DNA of 64,000 nt from contig NZ_JACHVS010000002.1 of the NCBI RefSeq assembly GCF_014190875.1, forward strand, positions 434,001 to 498,000, given 5' to 3'. Below the pieces are notes generated by a model. The model made no database searches. It was not told where the DNA came from and saw only the letters and a list, made by a program, of their open reading frames with translations. The DNA comes from Paeniglutamicibacter cryotolerans (GTDB lineage: Bacteria; Actinomycetota; Actinomycetes; Actinomycetales; Micrococcaceae). Each line of letters starts with the position of its first letter. The first letter of the stretch is position 1. Positions 52,682 to 63,143 of this stretch are shown one piece after another. A program made the translations under genes and the position numbers.

Positions 52682-54402
52682 ATGAAACGCTTCCTGCGCG
52701 GGGTGCGCCCGCTGGGTGTCCTCCTGGGCCTGGTCTTTGCCTCGCTGGCACTGACCCCGTCATTGGTCCCGCGGCCCACCTCCTTCCAGGGCGCACTGGC
52801 CGGCCTCTGGTTCGCCATCGGCTACGGTCTGGGAACCCTGCTGCACGTGCTCGGCTCGCGCAGCTGGGGCGCCCTGGAACCGCTGCGCCAAGCACTGCGC
52901 CGGCTCAAGCACCGGGGCCTGGGGCTCAAGGCCCGCCGCGCGAAGAGCTGGTGGCTGGTCATGGCAGCCGCCGTCCTGGCCTACCTGGGCATCTATGGCG
53001 CGCTCGTGGTGGCCTGGCAGAACGATGTGCGTTCCCTGGTGGAGATGGAACCTGTCTCGGCCGCACAGCATGCCGAGCTTTTGGTGACGATGGCCCTGGT
53101 CGCCGTACTCTGCCTGGCCATCGGCCATCGGCCACGGCATCGGCTTCCTGCGCCGCTCGGCCGCCCGCCGCGCTCTGGCCGCCGGCGCGTCCCCGGCCCG
53201 CGCCGCCTCGCGTGGCTGGGCCATCGGCACATCGGCCGTCGCGGGCCAGCTGGCTGTGCTGGTGCTGCTCGCCGTCATCGGAGTGGATCGGATCTACGGT
53301 GCGCGCGATGCGCAGACTGCTGTGGGCATCACCGAGCCGGGATCTGCCTTCCGCTCCGCGGGTCCGGACTCGGCCATCGCCTGGGAGGGGCTGGGAGTCC
53401 ACGGGCGCGGCTTCGTGGGCGGCGGCCCCGATGCCGCCGAGATCGAAGAGGTCACCGGACGCGCGGCCAAGACACCGGTGCGGATCTAAGCGGGGCTCGG
53501 CAATGCCGCCACCCCGGCCGAACGTGCCGCGCTCGCCGTGGCCGAGCTCAAGCGCACCGGGGCATTCGAGCGCAAGGTGTTGATGGTCGCCACCACCACC
53601 GGCTCCGGCTGGCTCGAGGCCCAGGGCCTCGACTCGATCGAGTACCTCCCCGGTGGGGGCACCGCCATCGTCGCCACGCAGTACTCCTACCTGCCCAGCT
53701 GGGTTTCATTCCTCTTCAACGAGCAGCTTCCGGTGGACGCCAGCAGTGAGCTGTTCAATGCGGTCCACGCCGAATGGGCATCCATGCCGGAAGGCAAGCA
53801 CCCGCGGTTGGCGGTCTATGGGCTGAGCCTGGGGGCCTTCGGCCTGCAGGGAGTACTCGGGGACCTGGAACGGATCCGCGCGATGACGGATGCGGCGCTG
53901 TTCACCGGACCGCCGAACAACTCCCAACCCTGGGGCGGGCTGCAGGATCACCGGGATGCGGGAAGCCCAGTCTGGCAGCCGATCTACCAGGGGGGCGGAG
54001 GTTCGCTGGATGTCCAAGCCCGGGGACTTCGATACGCCCGGTGGTACCTGGCGCGAACCGTGCATGGGCCACCTGCAGCACGCGACCGACGCCATCATCT
54101 GGCTCGATGCACGCACCATCTACCAGCGCCCCGAATGGCGGGAAGGAACCCGTGCCGAGGGCGGCCGGGCAGCTGACGTGAGTGATTCGATGCGCTGGAT
54201 CCCCGGTGTCACCTACATGCACCTGGTTGCCGACATGCTGCTCAGCGAATCGGTGCCCGCCGGGCACGGGCACAACTGCGGGGACGTAATGGCCGACGCC
54301 TGGGCCAACGTGCTGCCGGGACACGGGCTGGGTGATGCCGCCATCGGGCGCACCCGGGAACGCATCGAAACGATGGCCCACGAGGACCCCGTCTGGGAGT
54401 AG
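52682..54402 (+). pseudogene. Alpha/beta-hydrolase-domain membrane protein pseudogene (PF10081-like)
   Basis: An N-terminal membrane region (GVLLGLVFASLALTPSLVPR, WLVMAAAVLAYLGIYGALVV) and a C-terminal hydrolase region (VYGLSLGAFGLQGVLGDLER with the GLSLGA nucleophile elbow, then DFDTPGGTWREPCMGHLQHA) identify this actinobacterial family. Three lesions are visible: a 7-bp tandem duplication of GGCCATC (53116-53129), a TAA at 53487-53489 where RIYAGLG is expected, and a +1 shift in the G6 run near 54000. An intact product would be about 570 residues. Confidence 0.85.
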
Positions 54403-54477
54403 CCGGAGCCTGTCTCGCACGTGCCACCGCGCTCCCGCACGCCGATGGGCCGGATTAACGTCGAATGTCCATTCGGA

Positions 54478-55515
54478 CTAGTCGAAATGCAGGGTAGCTA
54501 GCACCGCCGCATGATCAGTACCAGGAACCCGTGCGGTGAGCTGGCAACACGTGCTCACGTCCGCGGAGGTCACCACGTGGTCGATCACCACGCCGGGGGA
54601 GAAGGGAGCCTCGCGCGGCCAAGTGGGGGAGAGCCTGGCCCAGTTCCGCGCTGATGCGTCAACCAGCGGCGCCGACGGCGTGGAGCCCAGTAGGTCACGG
54701 AATTCACGGTGGTCGTAAGTCGCGTTGAAGTCGCCAGCTAGGATCCGGGTCCCGCCACCGGCGTTCACCCGCCCCAGGGTGGCGATATCCCGCCTCCAGG
54801 ACGGCACTGCCTGGGGCAGGGGCGGATAGGTATGCACGTTGGTGATGCTGATGCGCGTTTCCTGGCCGATCGGGCCGATGGCGGTGAACGATGCCGTCAG
54901 GTTTTCGAACGACATGGAATCCAGCTCCGGGACGGATACCTCGTCCAACGGGAACAATGCGTAGATGCCCGCTCCGGCGGCCCCGCCCGCGGGCGACGAG
55001 AGGACGTGGGGGAGCAGCTCGCCGATCCCGGCATCCGCCAACCCCGCTTCCAGCCGCGGCGTGTACTCCTGCAGCACGAGCAACTGGACGTGTTCGCGCC
55101 GGATCAGATCCACGATGGCCCGCGGATCGGCCCGGCCCAGGCGCGCATTCAGGCTCATCATGCGCAGGCTCAGGCCCTCGGATGCGGGCAGCACCTCGGG
55201 ACGTGGTGCGGGCGCCGGTGCAAACGGGGCGGCCACGAGGGCAACGAACGCGGCAGCGGTCGCCGCGGCGATCCATGCGCCGGCGGCGCGCCGGCTCGCC
55301 AGGAAGCAGGCGGCCGCGAGCGCCGCCGGAAAACCGAACAGCGGAGTCAGCGCCAACAGCTGCACCCAAGGGGTTCCCACTGCCGTGCCGCTCAGGCGCA
55401 ACCCCAGCACGAGCAATGCCGGAGCCAGCATCAGCCAGGCCGCCACGGCAACCCATCGCCGCCACGCCAGTCTTCGCGGGGACGGCGCTCCGGTTTCCGC
55501 TGGAACACTGTGCAT
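54478..55515 (-). CDS. Endonuclease/exonuclease/phosphatase family membrane protein
   Basis: This 345-residue protein has three N-terminal membrane segments (about residues 20-100) and an extracytoplasmic EEP-fold domain: MSLNARLGRADPRAIVDLIR, LLVLQEYTPRLEAGL, ILAGDFNATYDHREF and the terminal GTDHAAVLATLHFD, including the catalytic Asp-Asn and His residues. Members hydrolyse phosphodiesters of lipids or nucleic acids. The ATG at 55515 is the first in frame. Divergent from the ileS T-box. Confidence 0.88.
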   Translation of the reverse strand: MHSVPAETGAPSPRRLAWRRWVAVAAWLMLAPALLVLGLRLSGTAVGTPWVQLLALTPLFGFPAALAAACFLASRRAAGAWIAAATAAAFVALVAAPFAPAPAPRPEVLPASEGLSLRMMSLNARLGRADPRAIVDLIRREHVQLLVLQEYTPRLEAGLADAGIGELLPHVLSSPAGGAAGAGIYALFPLDEVSVPELDSMSFENLTASFTAIGPIGQETRISITNVHTYPPLPQAVPSWRRDIATLGRVNAGGGTRILAGDFNATYDHREFRDLLGSTPSAPLVDASARNWARLSPTWPREAPFSPGVVIDHVVTSADVSTCCQLTARVPGTDHAAVLATLHFD

Positions 55516-55600
55516 CAGGTCAGGATAGATGTTTCCGCGGGGAAATGCCGCAATGCCGGTCCAAATGGCGCCGGGTTGGGCACCTCTCGCCCGATCGCGC

Positions 55601-55808
55601 TAGACTGAATGGCATTACGGCGTTGAACCGGCCATCACCGGTGAGCCTTCGGAAGAAAAGCGGAACCCGATCGGGGAACCGCCCGGTAGAACCGAACGGG
55701 TAAGCCCGTCACAGCAGTCAATGAGCGGCATGCGGAACCCCCTCGGGTGGGACCGCAGCGCAAGCGGGGTGGTACCGCGAGGTGGGGCAACCGAATGCCC
55801 CGTGCCTC
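55601..55808 (+). promoter_or_regulatory. ileS T-box riboswitch (ultrashort stem I, translational type)
   Basis: After a -10 TAGACT (55601-55606) the leader contains a short stem I with the loop CCGGCCATCACCGG, giving specifier ATC (Ile) at 55634-55636, then GCCTTCGGAAGAA, further stems, and the conserved T-box AAGCGGGGTGGTACCGCG (55762-55779) that pairs with the uncharged tRNA 3' end. The next hairpin (55777-55808) may form the sequestering structure. There is no terminator T-run, so control is probably at translation, as known for actinobacterial ileS. Confidence 0.92.
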
Positions 55809-55868
55809 GTCCCCGTACGGAGAACGCCCGGCGTCCGTACGACGCCACCGATCCCAGGACTGCCGCTG

Positions 55869-58800
55869 ATGACCACGTACCCCAAGGCCTCGACCGACCC
55901 CCACGGCACCACGCCCGCCTCTCCCCGTTTCCCGGAGATCGAGGAACGCGTGCTCAAATACTGGGACGGAGACGGAACTTTTCAGGCCTCCATCGACGCC
56001 CGCCCGGCCGGCGAAAACGGCTCCAACGAGTTCGTCTTTTACGACGGCCCTCCCTTCGCCAATGGCCTGCCGCACTACGGGCACCTGCTGACCGGCTACG
56101 CCAAGGACCTGGTCGCCCGCTACAAGACCCAGCGCGGACACCGCGTAGAACGCCGCTTCGGCTGGGATACCCACGGGCTTCCGGCCGAGCTGGAAGCCAT
56201 GAAGCAGCTGGGCATGACCGACAAGAAGCAGATCGAAGCCATGGGCATCGATAAGTTCAACGATGCCTGCCGCTCCTCGGTGATGAAGTACGCCGGGGAA
56301 TGGCAGGACTACGTCACCCGCCAGGCCCGCTGGGTCGACTTCGAGAACGACTACAAGACGCTCAACGTCGAATACATGGAGTCCGTGCTCTGGGCCTTCA
56401 AGCAGCTGCACGACAAGGAGCTGACCTATCAGGGCTTCCGCGTGCTTCCGTACTGCTGGAAGGACGAGACCCCGCTGTCCAACCACGAGCTGCGCATGGA
56501 CGACGACGTCTACAAGGACCGCCAGGACCAGACGGTCACCGTCGCCTTCCCGCTGCTCGCCGGTGAATCAGCTGCATCCCAGGCGCTCGCCGGCGTCCAG
56601 GCCCTGGCCTGGACGACCACACCCTGGACCCTGCCCACCAACCTGGCCCTGGCAGTTGGCCCGGAGGTGTCCTACGTTGTCGTCCCCGCCGGCCCGAACG
56701 GGGTCAAGGCCTCCGGTGCCACAGGCAGCTTCCTGATCGCTTCCGACCTGCTCGGCTCCTACGCCAAGGACCTGGGCTTCGAAGACGCTGCAGCGGCCGC
56801 CGAGGCAGTAGAGGCCACCTACGCCGGCATCGAGCTGGCCGGCATCAAGTACGCACCGCTTTGGGACACCTTCGTCGATGACGAAACCTACGGCACTGCC
56901 AACGCCTTCCAGATCCTGCTCGCAGACTACGTCACCACCACCGACGGCACCGGCATCGTCCACCAGGCCCCCGCCTACGGCGAGGAGGATCAGAAAATCT
57001 GCGAGGCCTCCGGGATCCCGGTGGTCCTGTCCATCGACGAGGGAGCGAAGTTCCTGTCGGTCTTCGCCGGCGGACCGCTGGATGCCGTCGTCGGCGTCCA
57101 GGTCTTCGAGGCGAACAAGACCATCACCAACATCCTGCGCGACAATGCGCGGCTGGTGAAGCAGGCCTCCTATGTGCACTCCTACCCGCACTGCTGGCGC
57201 TGCCGGACGCCCCTGATCTACCGCGCGATCTCCTCCTGGTATGTCGAGGTCACCAAGATCAAGGACCGCATGACCGAGCTGAACCAGGACATCAACTGGA
57301 TCCCGGGCAACGTCAAGGACGGCCAGTTCGGCAAGTGGCTGGCCAATGCCCGCGACTGGTCCATCAGCCGCAACCGGTACTGGGGTTCGCCCATCCCGGT
57401 GTGGCAGTCGGACGACCCGGACTACCCGCGCACCGACGTGTACGGTTCGCTGGCCGAGATGAAGGCCGACTTCGGACGCCTGCCGGTGGACAACACGGGC
57501 CAGGTCGACCTGCACCGCCCGTTCATCGACGAGCTCACCCGGCCCAACCCGGATGACCCCACCGGCAAGTCGACCATGCGCCGCGTAGAGGACGTGCTTG
57601 ACGTCTGGTTCGACTCCGGATCGATGCCGTACGCCCAGGTGCATTACCCGTTCGAGAACGAGGACTGGTTCAACACGCACAACCCGGCCGACTTCATCGT
57701 GGAGTACATCGGCCAGACCCGCGGTTGGTTCTACATGCTGCACATCCTCTCCACTGCGCTCTTCGACCGCCCGGCGTTCAAGAACGTGATCAGCCACGGC
57801 ATCGTGCTGGGCTCCGACGGACAGAAGATGTCCAAATCGCTGCGCAACTACCCGGATGTCAACGAGGTCCTGGACCGCGACGGCTCGGATGCCATGCGCT
57901 GGTTCCTGATGGCCTCCCCGATCCTGCGCGGCGGCAACCTGGTCGTCACCGAACAGGGCATCCGCGAAGGGGTCCGCCAGGTCCTGCTGCCGATGTGGAA
58001 CGTCTGGCACTTCTTCTCGCTCTACACGAACGCCGCCAACAACGGCGCCGGCTACGAGGCGAAGCTCTCCTACAGCTCCACCGACCCACTGGATGCGTAC
58101 ATGCTCGCCGCCACCGGCGAGCTGGTCCGCGAGGCGACGGCCAAGCTCGATGGCTACGACATCTCCGACACGGCGGAAACCATCCGCCAGTACATGGACA
58201 CGCTCACCAACTGGTACGTGCGCCGTTCCCGCCAGCGCTTCTTCGACGAGGACACCCAGGCGTTCGACACGCTCTACACCTGCCTGGAAACCCTGACCCG
58301 CGTCTCGGCCTCGCTGCTGCCGCTGGCCAGCGAGGAAATCTGGCGCGGACTCACCGGCGGGCGCTCGGTGCACTTGGCCGACTGGCCCGAAGCCGAACTG
58401 TTCGGCACGAACGTCGAACTGGTCGAGTCCATGGAAGCCACCCGCCGCATCTGCTCGGTCGGCTCCTCGCTGCGCAAGGGCGCCAACCTGCGCGTGCGCC
58501 TGCCGCTGAAGGGCATGACAGTCGTCGTCGAGGGCGCGGCCGCGCTGGAGGGCACCTTCGCCTCGATCATCGCCGAGGAACTGAACCTGCGTTCGGTCAC
58601 GCTGCTCGACGCCTCGCAGGCCGACGCCGGTGAGTTCGGCATCAGCCAGAAGCTGGTCGTGAACGCCCGTGCTGCCGGACCGCGCCTGGGTAAGAACATG
58701 CAGCTGGCCATCAAGGGTTCCAAGTCCGGTGACTGGTCCATCGACGAGACGGGTGTCGTCACCGCCGGCGGCCTGTCCCTGGAAGAACACGAATACACGC

Positions 58801-59177
58801 TCGAAACGGTCGTCGAGGCCGGTGAGGGGGAGGCTGTCATCGCCGCCGCCGTCCTGCCCGGCGGTGGATTCCTGGTGCTCGACACCGAGGTTACAGCGGA
58901 GCTGGCGGCCGAAGGCACGGCGCGCGACATGGTCCGCACCATCCAGCAGGCCCGCAAGGACGCCGACCTGGCCGTCGGCGACCGAATCCGCACCGTCATC
59001 CAGGCCGACGCGGCAACGCTCGAGGCACTGCACGCCAACGCTGCGCTGATCAAGAACGAAACCCTGACCACCGGACTGGTCCTGGAAGCGGGAGAAGAAG
59101 GCAAGGCCCCGCGGGTCTTCGTCGAAACGCTCGCCCAGGCCGAAGGCGCCACCATCGAATCGGAGCCCACCTCTTGA
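55869..59177 (+). CDS. ileS: Isoleucyl-tRNA synthetase
   Basis: This 1102-residue class I synthetase charges tRNA-Ile. It has HIGH as HYGH in [20 protein letters not shown], the editing domain ([17 protein letters not shown]), the zinc-type sequence [13 protein letters not shown], and KMSKS in [13 protein letters not shown]. The long form is the eukaryote-like type found in actinobacteria. The ATG at 55869 (MTTYPKAS) follows the T-box leader; frames starting at 55782 run through the riboswitch and were rejected. It overlaps folC by 4 bases. Confidence 0.97.
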   Translation: MTTYPKASTDPHGTTPASPRFPEIEERVLKYWDGDGTFQASIDARPAGENGSNEFVFYDGPPFANGLPHYGHLLTGYAKDLVARYKTQRGHRVERRFGWDTHGLPAELEAMKQLGMTDKKQIEAMGIDKFNDACRSSVMKYAGEWQDYVTRQARWVDFENDYKTLNVEYMESVLWAFKQLHDKELTYQGFRVLPYCWKDETPLSNHELRMDDDVYKDRQDQTVTVAFPLLAGESAASQALAGVQALAWTTTPWTLPTNLALAVGPEVSYVVVPAGPNGVKASGATGSFLIASDLLGSYAKDLGFEDAAAAAEAVEATYAGIELAGIKYAPLWDTFVDDETYGTANAFQILLADYVTTTDGTGIVHQAPAYGEEDQKICEASGIPVVLSIDEGAKFLSVFAGGPLDAVVGVQVFEANKTITNILRDNARLVKQASYVHSYPHCWRCRTPLIYRAISSWYVEVTKIKDRMTELNQDINWIPGNVKDGQFGKWLANARDWSISRNRYWGSPIPVWQSDDPDYPRTDVYGSLAEMKADFGRLPVDNTGQVDLHRPFIDELTRPNPDDPTGKSTMRRVEDVLDVWFDSGSMPYAQVHYPFENEDWFNTHNPADFIVEYIGQTRGWFYMLHILSTALFDRPAFKNVISHGIVLGSDGQKMSKSLRNYPDVNEVLDRDGSDAMRWFLMASPILRGGNLVVTEQGIREGVRQVLLPMWNVWHFFSLYTNAANNGAGYEAKLSYSSTDPLDAYMLAATGELVREATAKLDGYDISDTAETIRQYMDTLTNWYVRRSRQRFFDEDTQAFDTLYTCLETLTRVSASLLPLASEEIWRGLTGGRSVHLADWPEAELFGTNVELVESMEATRRICSVGSSLRKGANLRVRLPLKGMTVVVEGAAALEGTFASIIAEELNLRSVTLLDASQADAGEFGISQKLVVNARAAGPRLGKNMQLAIKGSKSGDWSIDETGVVTAGGLSLEEHEYTLETVVEAGEGEAVIAAAVLPGGGFLVLDTEVTAELAAEGTARDMVRTIQQARKDADLAVGDRIRTVIQADAATLEALHANAALIKNETLTTGLVLEAGEEGKAPRVFVETLAQAEGATIESEPTS

Positions 59178-60541
59178 GCAATCCCACAGACGACGCCTTC
59201 TCCGTCGAGAGCGTCTACGCCGAACTCCTGGGCCGCGCCCCGGAAAACAAGATCGAACCGCGCATGGAGCCCATGCGCCGGGCCATGGACATCCTGGGCG
59301 AGCCGAACAAGGCCTACCCGATCATCCATGTGACCGGAACCAACGGCAAGACCTCCACGGCGCGCATGATCGAGTCGCTGCTCGGCGTGCACGACCTGCG
59401 CACCGGCCGCTACTCCAGCCCGCACCTGTCCAAGGTCACCGAACGCATCGCCATCGACGGGGAACCGGTCGACGACGCGACGTTCGTGCGGATCTGGGAC
59501 GAGATCCGCCCGTACCTGCAGATCGTTGACGACGAGCTGAGCGCCAACGGCGAAAACCGGCTCACCTACTTCGAGGCGGTGACGATCCTGGCCTTCGCCG
59601 TGTTCGCCGATGCCCCGGTGGACGTCGCCATCATCGAGGTGGGACTCGGTGGGATCACCGACGCCACGAACGTGGGCGACGGGGCGGTCTCCGTGATCAC
59701 CCCGATCTCGCTTGACCACACCGACCTGCTGGGTGACACCACCGAGCTGATCGCCCAGGAGAAAGCGGGGATCATCAAGCCCGGAGGCTTCCTGATTTCC
59801 GCGATGCAGCCAGCCGATGCGGCTCAGGTGCTGCTGGAGAAGGCCCGGGAACTTGACGTCCCCTTCCGCTTCGAAGGAGTCGAATTCGGTGTTGAATCAC
59901 GGACCGTCGCCGTTGGCGGCCAGCAGCTGACCCTGCAGGGGCTGGCCGACCGCTACACGGACATCTTCCTGCCGCTGCACGGCGCCCACCAGGCGCAGAA
60001 TGCGGCACTCGCACTGGCCGCGCTCGAGGCGTTCCTGGGCGGGGGAGAACGCCCGCTGTCGGTCGAACTCGTCCGCGACGGCTTTGCCAACGCCACCTCC
60101 CCGGGCCGGCTGGAGGCGATCAGGACGGCCCCGACGGTACTGCTCGACGCGGGACACAACCCCGATGGCATCAGGGTCAGTGCCGAGGCGATCAAGGAGT
60201 CATTCGGCTTCAGCAAGCTGGTGCTTGTCGTGGGCATTCTGCGCGAAAAGGATGCAGCGGCGATGCTCTACCAGCTGCGCGAGCAGTACGGGGACCTGGT
60301 CGAGGACATCGCCCTGACCCAGTCCAACTCGCCACGGGCCATCCCCGCCGGTGAACTGGCCGACATGGCCATCGATGCGGGCTTCCGGGAAGAGGACCTG
60401 TTCATGACCGAGAAGCTCGACGACGCCCTGGAATGGGCCATCGGCCGCGCCGAGGCCACCGACGACTTCGGTGGCGGGGTCCTGGTGACCGGTTCGATTA
60501 CCCTCGTGGGCGAGGCCCGCACCCTGCTGGGAGGAAAGTAG
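59174..60541 (+). CDS. folC: Folylpolyglutamate synthase / dihydrofolate synthase
   Basis: This 455-residue Mur-ligase-family enzyme adds glutamate to dihydropteroate and folates using ATP. It has the P-loop [19 protein letters not shown], the omega-loop [15 protein letters not shown], the metal-site [11 protein letters not shown], and the STPDHT-like [15 protein letters not shown]. The start is TTG at 59174, which overlaps the ileS stop (TTGA), so translation is coupled. It is followed 5 bases later by a DUF4233 gene. Length is typical (about 440-460). Confidence 0.95.
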   Translation: MSNPTDDAFSVESVYAELLGRAPENKIEPRMEPMRRAMDILGEPNKAYPIIHVTGTNGKTSTARMIESLLGVHDLRTGRYSSPHLSKVTERIAIDGEPVDDATFVRIWDEIRPYLQIVDDELSANGENRLTYFEAVTILAFAVFADAPVDVAIIEVGLGGITDATNVGDGAVSVITPISLDHTDLLGDTTELIAQEKAGIIKPGGFLISAMQPADAAQVLLEKARELDVPFRFEGVEFGVESRTVAVGGQQLTLQGLADRYTDIFLPLHGAHQAQNAALALAALEAFLGGGERPLSVELVRDGFANATSPGRLEAIRTAPTVLLDAGHNPDGIRVSAEAIKESFGFSKLVLVVGILREKDAAAMLYQLREQYGDLVEDIALTQSNSPRAIPAGELADMAIDAGFREEDLFMTEKLDDALEWAIGRAEATDDFGGGVLVTGSITLVGEARTLLGGK

Positions 60542-60546
60542 TTTCC

Positions 60547-60999
60547 ATGGCACGCATGACCAAGGCACAACGCGAATGGCGCCCGGGGCAGAAGAAGAAG
60601 GCCCGCTCAGCGCGGACCCTCTTCGCCTCCACGGTGCTGAGCCTCGAGGCGTTCGTGATGCTCTTCTTCGCGCTGACGGTCTTCGGGTTGCGCCGCGACG
60701 ACCTGAACCCGGTGATGATCCTGGGCGGCGGCATCGGGCTTGCCGTCCTCTGCATCCTCACCTGTGCGCTGCTGCGCGAACCGCTGGGCTATTGGATCGG
60801 CTGGGGCATCCAGCTGGTGATGATCCTGCTGGGCTTCCTGGAACCCTCGATGTTCATCATCGGCCTGCTCTTTGCCCTGACCTGGTGGTACGCCGTGGTC
60901 AAGGGAGGGTCCATGGACAGGGAAACCAAGGCCCGGGCCGAGGCGCAGGAAGCCTGGGAGCGCGAGCACCCGCAGGGCCCCGAGCAGGCGGCCGGATAG
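60547..60999 (+). CDS. DUF4233 membrane protein
   Basis: This 150-residue protein has a basic N-terminus (MARMTKAQREWRPGQKKKARS) and four membrane helices (STVLSLEAFVMLFFALTVFG, MILGGGIGLAVLCILTCALL, IGWGIQLVMILLGFL, MFIIGLLFALTWWYAVV). Together these match DUF4233, a family found almost only between folC and ndk in actinobacteria. Function is unknown. It starts 5 bases after folC and ends 75 bases before ndk. Confidence 0.93.
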   Translation: MARMTKAQREWRPGQKKKARSARTLFASTVLSLEAFVMLFFALTVFGLRRDDLNPVMILGGGIGLAVLCILTCALLREPLGYWIGWGIQLVMILLGFLEPSMFIIGLLFALTWWYAVVKGGSMDRETKARAEAQEAWEREHPQGPEQAAG

Positions 61000-61074
61000 C
61001 CTCCGGTACGCCGGCGGGCCGCTCCGCACCCTAGAATTATCTCCAGAACACCACTTCAACGAAGGAGCACATCA

Positions 61075-61491
61075 GTGTCCATCGAACGCACCCTCATCCT
61101 GATCAAGCCGGACGGCGTCGAACGCCAGCTCACCGGAACCATCTTGTCCCGCATCGAGGCCAAGGGCTATCGCCTGGCAGAACTCAAGCAGGTCTCCGCT
61201 ACCCGCGAACTGCTCGAGGAGCACTACGAGGAGCACGTGGGCAAGCCGTTTTACGAGCCATTGGTCGAGTTCATGCTCTCCGGCCCGGTCGTGGCGATCA
61301 TCGCCGAGGGCCACCGCGTCATCGAGGGCTTCCGCTCACTGGCCGGCACCACCGATCCGACGACTGCCGCCCCGGGCACCATCCGTGGAGACTTGGGCCG
61401 CGACTGGGGCCTGAAGGTCCAGCAGAACCTGGTCCACGGCTCGGACTCCACCGAATCGGCAGCCCGCGAGATCGGGATCTGGTTCTCCTAA
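61075..61491 (+). CDS. ndk: Nucleoside diphosphate kinase
   Basis: This 138-residue enzyme transfers phosphate from ATP to NDPs via a phosphohistidine. The catalytic His121 is in [12 protein letters not shown], with the family [11 protein letters not shown] at the N-terminus and GTIRGDLG before it. The GTG at 61075 follows GAAGGAGC. Position after folC-DUF4233 is the standard actinobacterial arrangement, and a strong terminator follows. Confidence 0.97.
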   Translation: MSIERTLILIKPDGVERQLTGTILSRIEAKGYRLAELKQVSATRELLEEHYEEHVGKPFYEPLVEFMLSGPVVAIIAEGHRVIEGFRSLAGTTDPTTAAPGTIRGDLGRDWGLKVQQNLVHGSDSTESAAREIGIWFS

Positions 61492-61510
61492 CCGGCCCGC
61501 CCCACCCGGT

Positions 61511-61576
61511 ACGACAAAGGCTTTCCGCCGCACGCCCCTGGAATCCAAGAGGCTTGCCGCGGGAAGCCTTTGTCGT
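61511..61576 (+). terminator. Terminator after ndk
   Basis: The arms ACGACAAAGGCTT (61511-61523) and AAGCCTTTGTCGT (61564-61576) pair perfectly around a long loop with further internal pairing, between the convergent ndk and SRPBCC genes. Confidence 0.8.
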
Positions 61577-61588
61577 TGTCCGGCAGGG

Positions 61589-62026
61589 CTACCGGTGCGC
61601 CTCCGCAAACTCCTTGAAGGCTTCCATCATCTTCAGGCCCTGTTTCGGGAAGGACTTGCCAAAGAGTAGCGCGCGGACCTTCATGAACCCGGTGAACTCA
61701 TGGGAATTGCGGGCGACCCAGCGCGTGGAGGTGCCGTCGATGTCTTGGAAGTCGTTCCCATAGACGATGCGCAGGTCCTTGGCCTCGTAGCTGCCGTCGA
61801 AGGAATCGGGCAGGTTGCGCCGGATGATGGTCTCGATCATTTCCAGGGTTCCGTTGCCGCGCTTGAAGGTCAGCCGAGAGGTGGAACCCGGCTCTCCGGG
61901 GGTGCCCGAGACGGCGTCGAAGGAGAGCAGGCCCTTTTGCCAGAGCGGCAGGTTCTCCGGGGCGTCGAAGAGCTCGATGAAGTGGTCACGGGGAACGGTG
62001 ACGGTGATCTCCTGGCTGAATTCCAT
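61589..62026 (-). CDS. SRPBCC-fold (START-like) protein
   Basis: This 145-residue protein fits the SRPBCC/polyketide cyclase-like fold: FSQEITVTVPRDHFIELFDAP followed by ENLPLWQKGLLSF, the beta segment FKRGNGTLEMIETI, and a C-terminal helix FPKQGLKMMEAFKEFAEAH. It probably binds a hydrophobic small molecule; function unknown. The ATG at 62026 is preferred because readings to 62101 start in Pro/Gly-rich sequence. No strong ribosome site. Confidence 0.8.
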   Translation of the reverse strand: MEFSQEITVTVPRDHFIELFDAPENLPLWQKGLLSFDAVSGTPGEPGSTSRLTFKRGNGTLEMIETIIRRNLPDSFDGSYEAKDLRIVYGNDFQDIDGTSTRWVARNSHEFTGFMKVRALLFGKSFPKQGLKMMEAFKEFAEAHR

Positions 62027-62439
62027 TTCAGGAGCGTAGGGCCCTCCGCCGGCGGTTTGGAAAGCGCATCCCGGGCCCGGCCGCAAGCCTGGGAGCGGCA
62101 CCCCGCGTTGCCGGTAAGGTCAGGACCCGGAGGTACTTCCCGGAAAATGTCGAGGGCTGCCTCATCGATGGCCTGCTCGGAGCCAGAACGCGACCCGATG
62201 CGCGCGGGCGGGGCGCACATCCACGTGGGCGGGTCGAAGCTGACCGCTGCTGCCATGGCGGAGCTGGGCTCCGGCGACTACCGGGAGCCCGGCGGGACCT
62301 ATAGCTGGACGGCGCCCGTGACGGTGCTCTCCGCGGACGAACCCCGCGGGCCGGGATACTGCCCCGGTGCCCGATGGCCCGGCGAAACAGGACCTCGGCC
62401 TCCCGGCCCGGGCGCCCGCCTGAACACCCCGGATGCGAG
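62027..62439. other. Region without recognisable gene
   Basis: About 410 very GC-rich bases between the SRPBCC and VKOR genes. Open frames are Pro/Gly/Arg-rich and lack coding character. The promoter of the SRPBCC gene should lie near 62040-62100. Confidence 0.5.
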
Positions 62440-62470
62440 CGAACCGCCCGGTGCGACGCAGGGCGGTTCG
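62440..62470 (-). terminator. Terminator of the VKOR gene
   Basis: The 10-bp perfect stem CGAACCGCCC / GGGCGGTTCG lies 29 bases past the stop. No T-run is evident. Confidence 0.55.
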
Positions 62471-62498
62471 GGTCAAGCGGGTCGGCGGAGTTGCCGAA

Positions 62499-63143
62499 TC
62501 AGTTCCCCGCACCGATAAATGCCTGCGGGAAGCGCACGAAGACGCTCGCGGCGGTGAGAACCAGCAGGAGCACGGTGATGACCCAGGCCCACTCGGCAGC
62601 GAATTTCCTCAACCCGGCGCCGGCGGGAATCACGCCGGTCACGATATTGCGGCTCGTGGTGTGGATGAAGAGCGGGATCATCATCGCCCAGACGACCATG
62701 CAGTAAAGGCATAGGGCGTTGATCTCGTACAGCGCCTGGGACCAGAGCCAGACGATGAAGATGAAGGCCAGCGTGACACCGCCTTGGAAGCCGAGCCAGT
62801 ACCAGCGCTTGAACTTGGCCCCGGCCAGGAGCGCCATGCCAATGGTGATCACGACGCCGAAGCCCACGATGCCCAGGAACGGGTTGGGGAAGCCGAGCAG
62901 GGCGGCTTGTCCCGACTTCATGACGGTGCCGCAGGAAACCCACGGGTTGAAATCGCAGCTGGTGGTGTGGTTGGCGTCCTTGTAGAGCGCCAGCCGCTCG
63001 AGCACGAGGATCCCGGAGGCGATCCAGGCGACGGCGCCCAGTACCACGAGGAACAGGCCGAAGGCCGTGTCGCGGGCGAGCCCCGTGGGTTGCGGCAGTC
63101 CCGCGTGCGGGCCACGTGATGATTCCTTGCTGGGGGTGCTCAC
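62499..63143 (-). CDS. Vitamin K epoxide reductase family protein
   Basis: This 214-residue membrane protein is of the VKOR family, which reoxidises periplasmic disulfide-forming proteins using quinones. The four expected cysteines are present: loop pair Cys63 and Cys71 (TSCDFNPWVSCG) and the CxxC pair Cys145/Cys148 (CLYC) in a membrane helix. Five helices are visible. The GTG start at 63143 has a strong AAGGAGGAA site. It is divergent from rne; no DsbA partner is adjacent, although other DsbA-like proteins may serve. Confidence 0.94.
   Translation of the reverse strand: MSTPSKESSRGPHAGLPQPTGLARDTAFGLFLVVLGAVAWIASGILVLERLALYKDANHTTSCDFNPWVSCGTVMKSGQAALLGFPNPFLGIVGFGVVITIGMALLAGAKFKRWYWLGFQGGVTLAFIFIVWLWSQALYEINALCLYCMVVWAMMIPLFIHTTSRNIVTGVIPAGAGLRKFAAEWAWVITVLLLVLTAASVFVRFPQAFIGAGN

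Noticed and set aside
56568..59033. Minus-strand open frame of 821 codons antisense to ileS
   Set aside because: Shadow of ileS; low-complexity Val/Gly/Asp/Arg composition.
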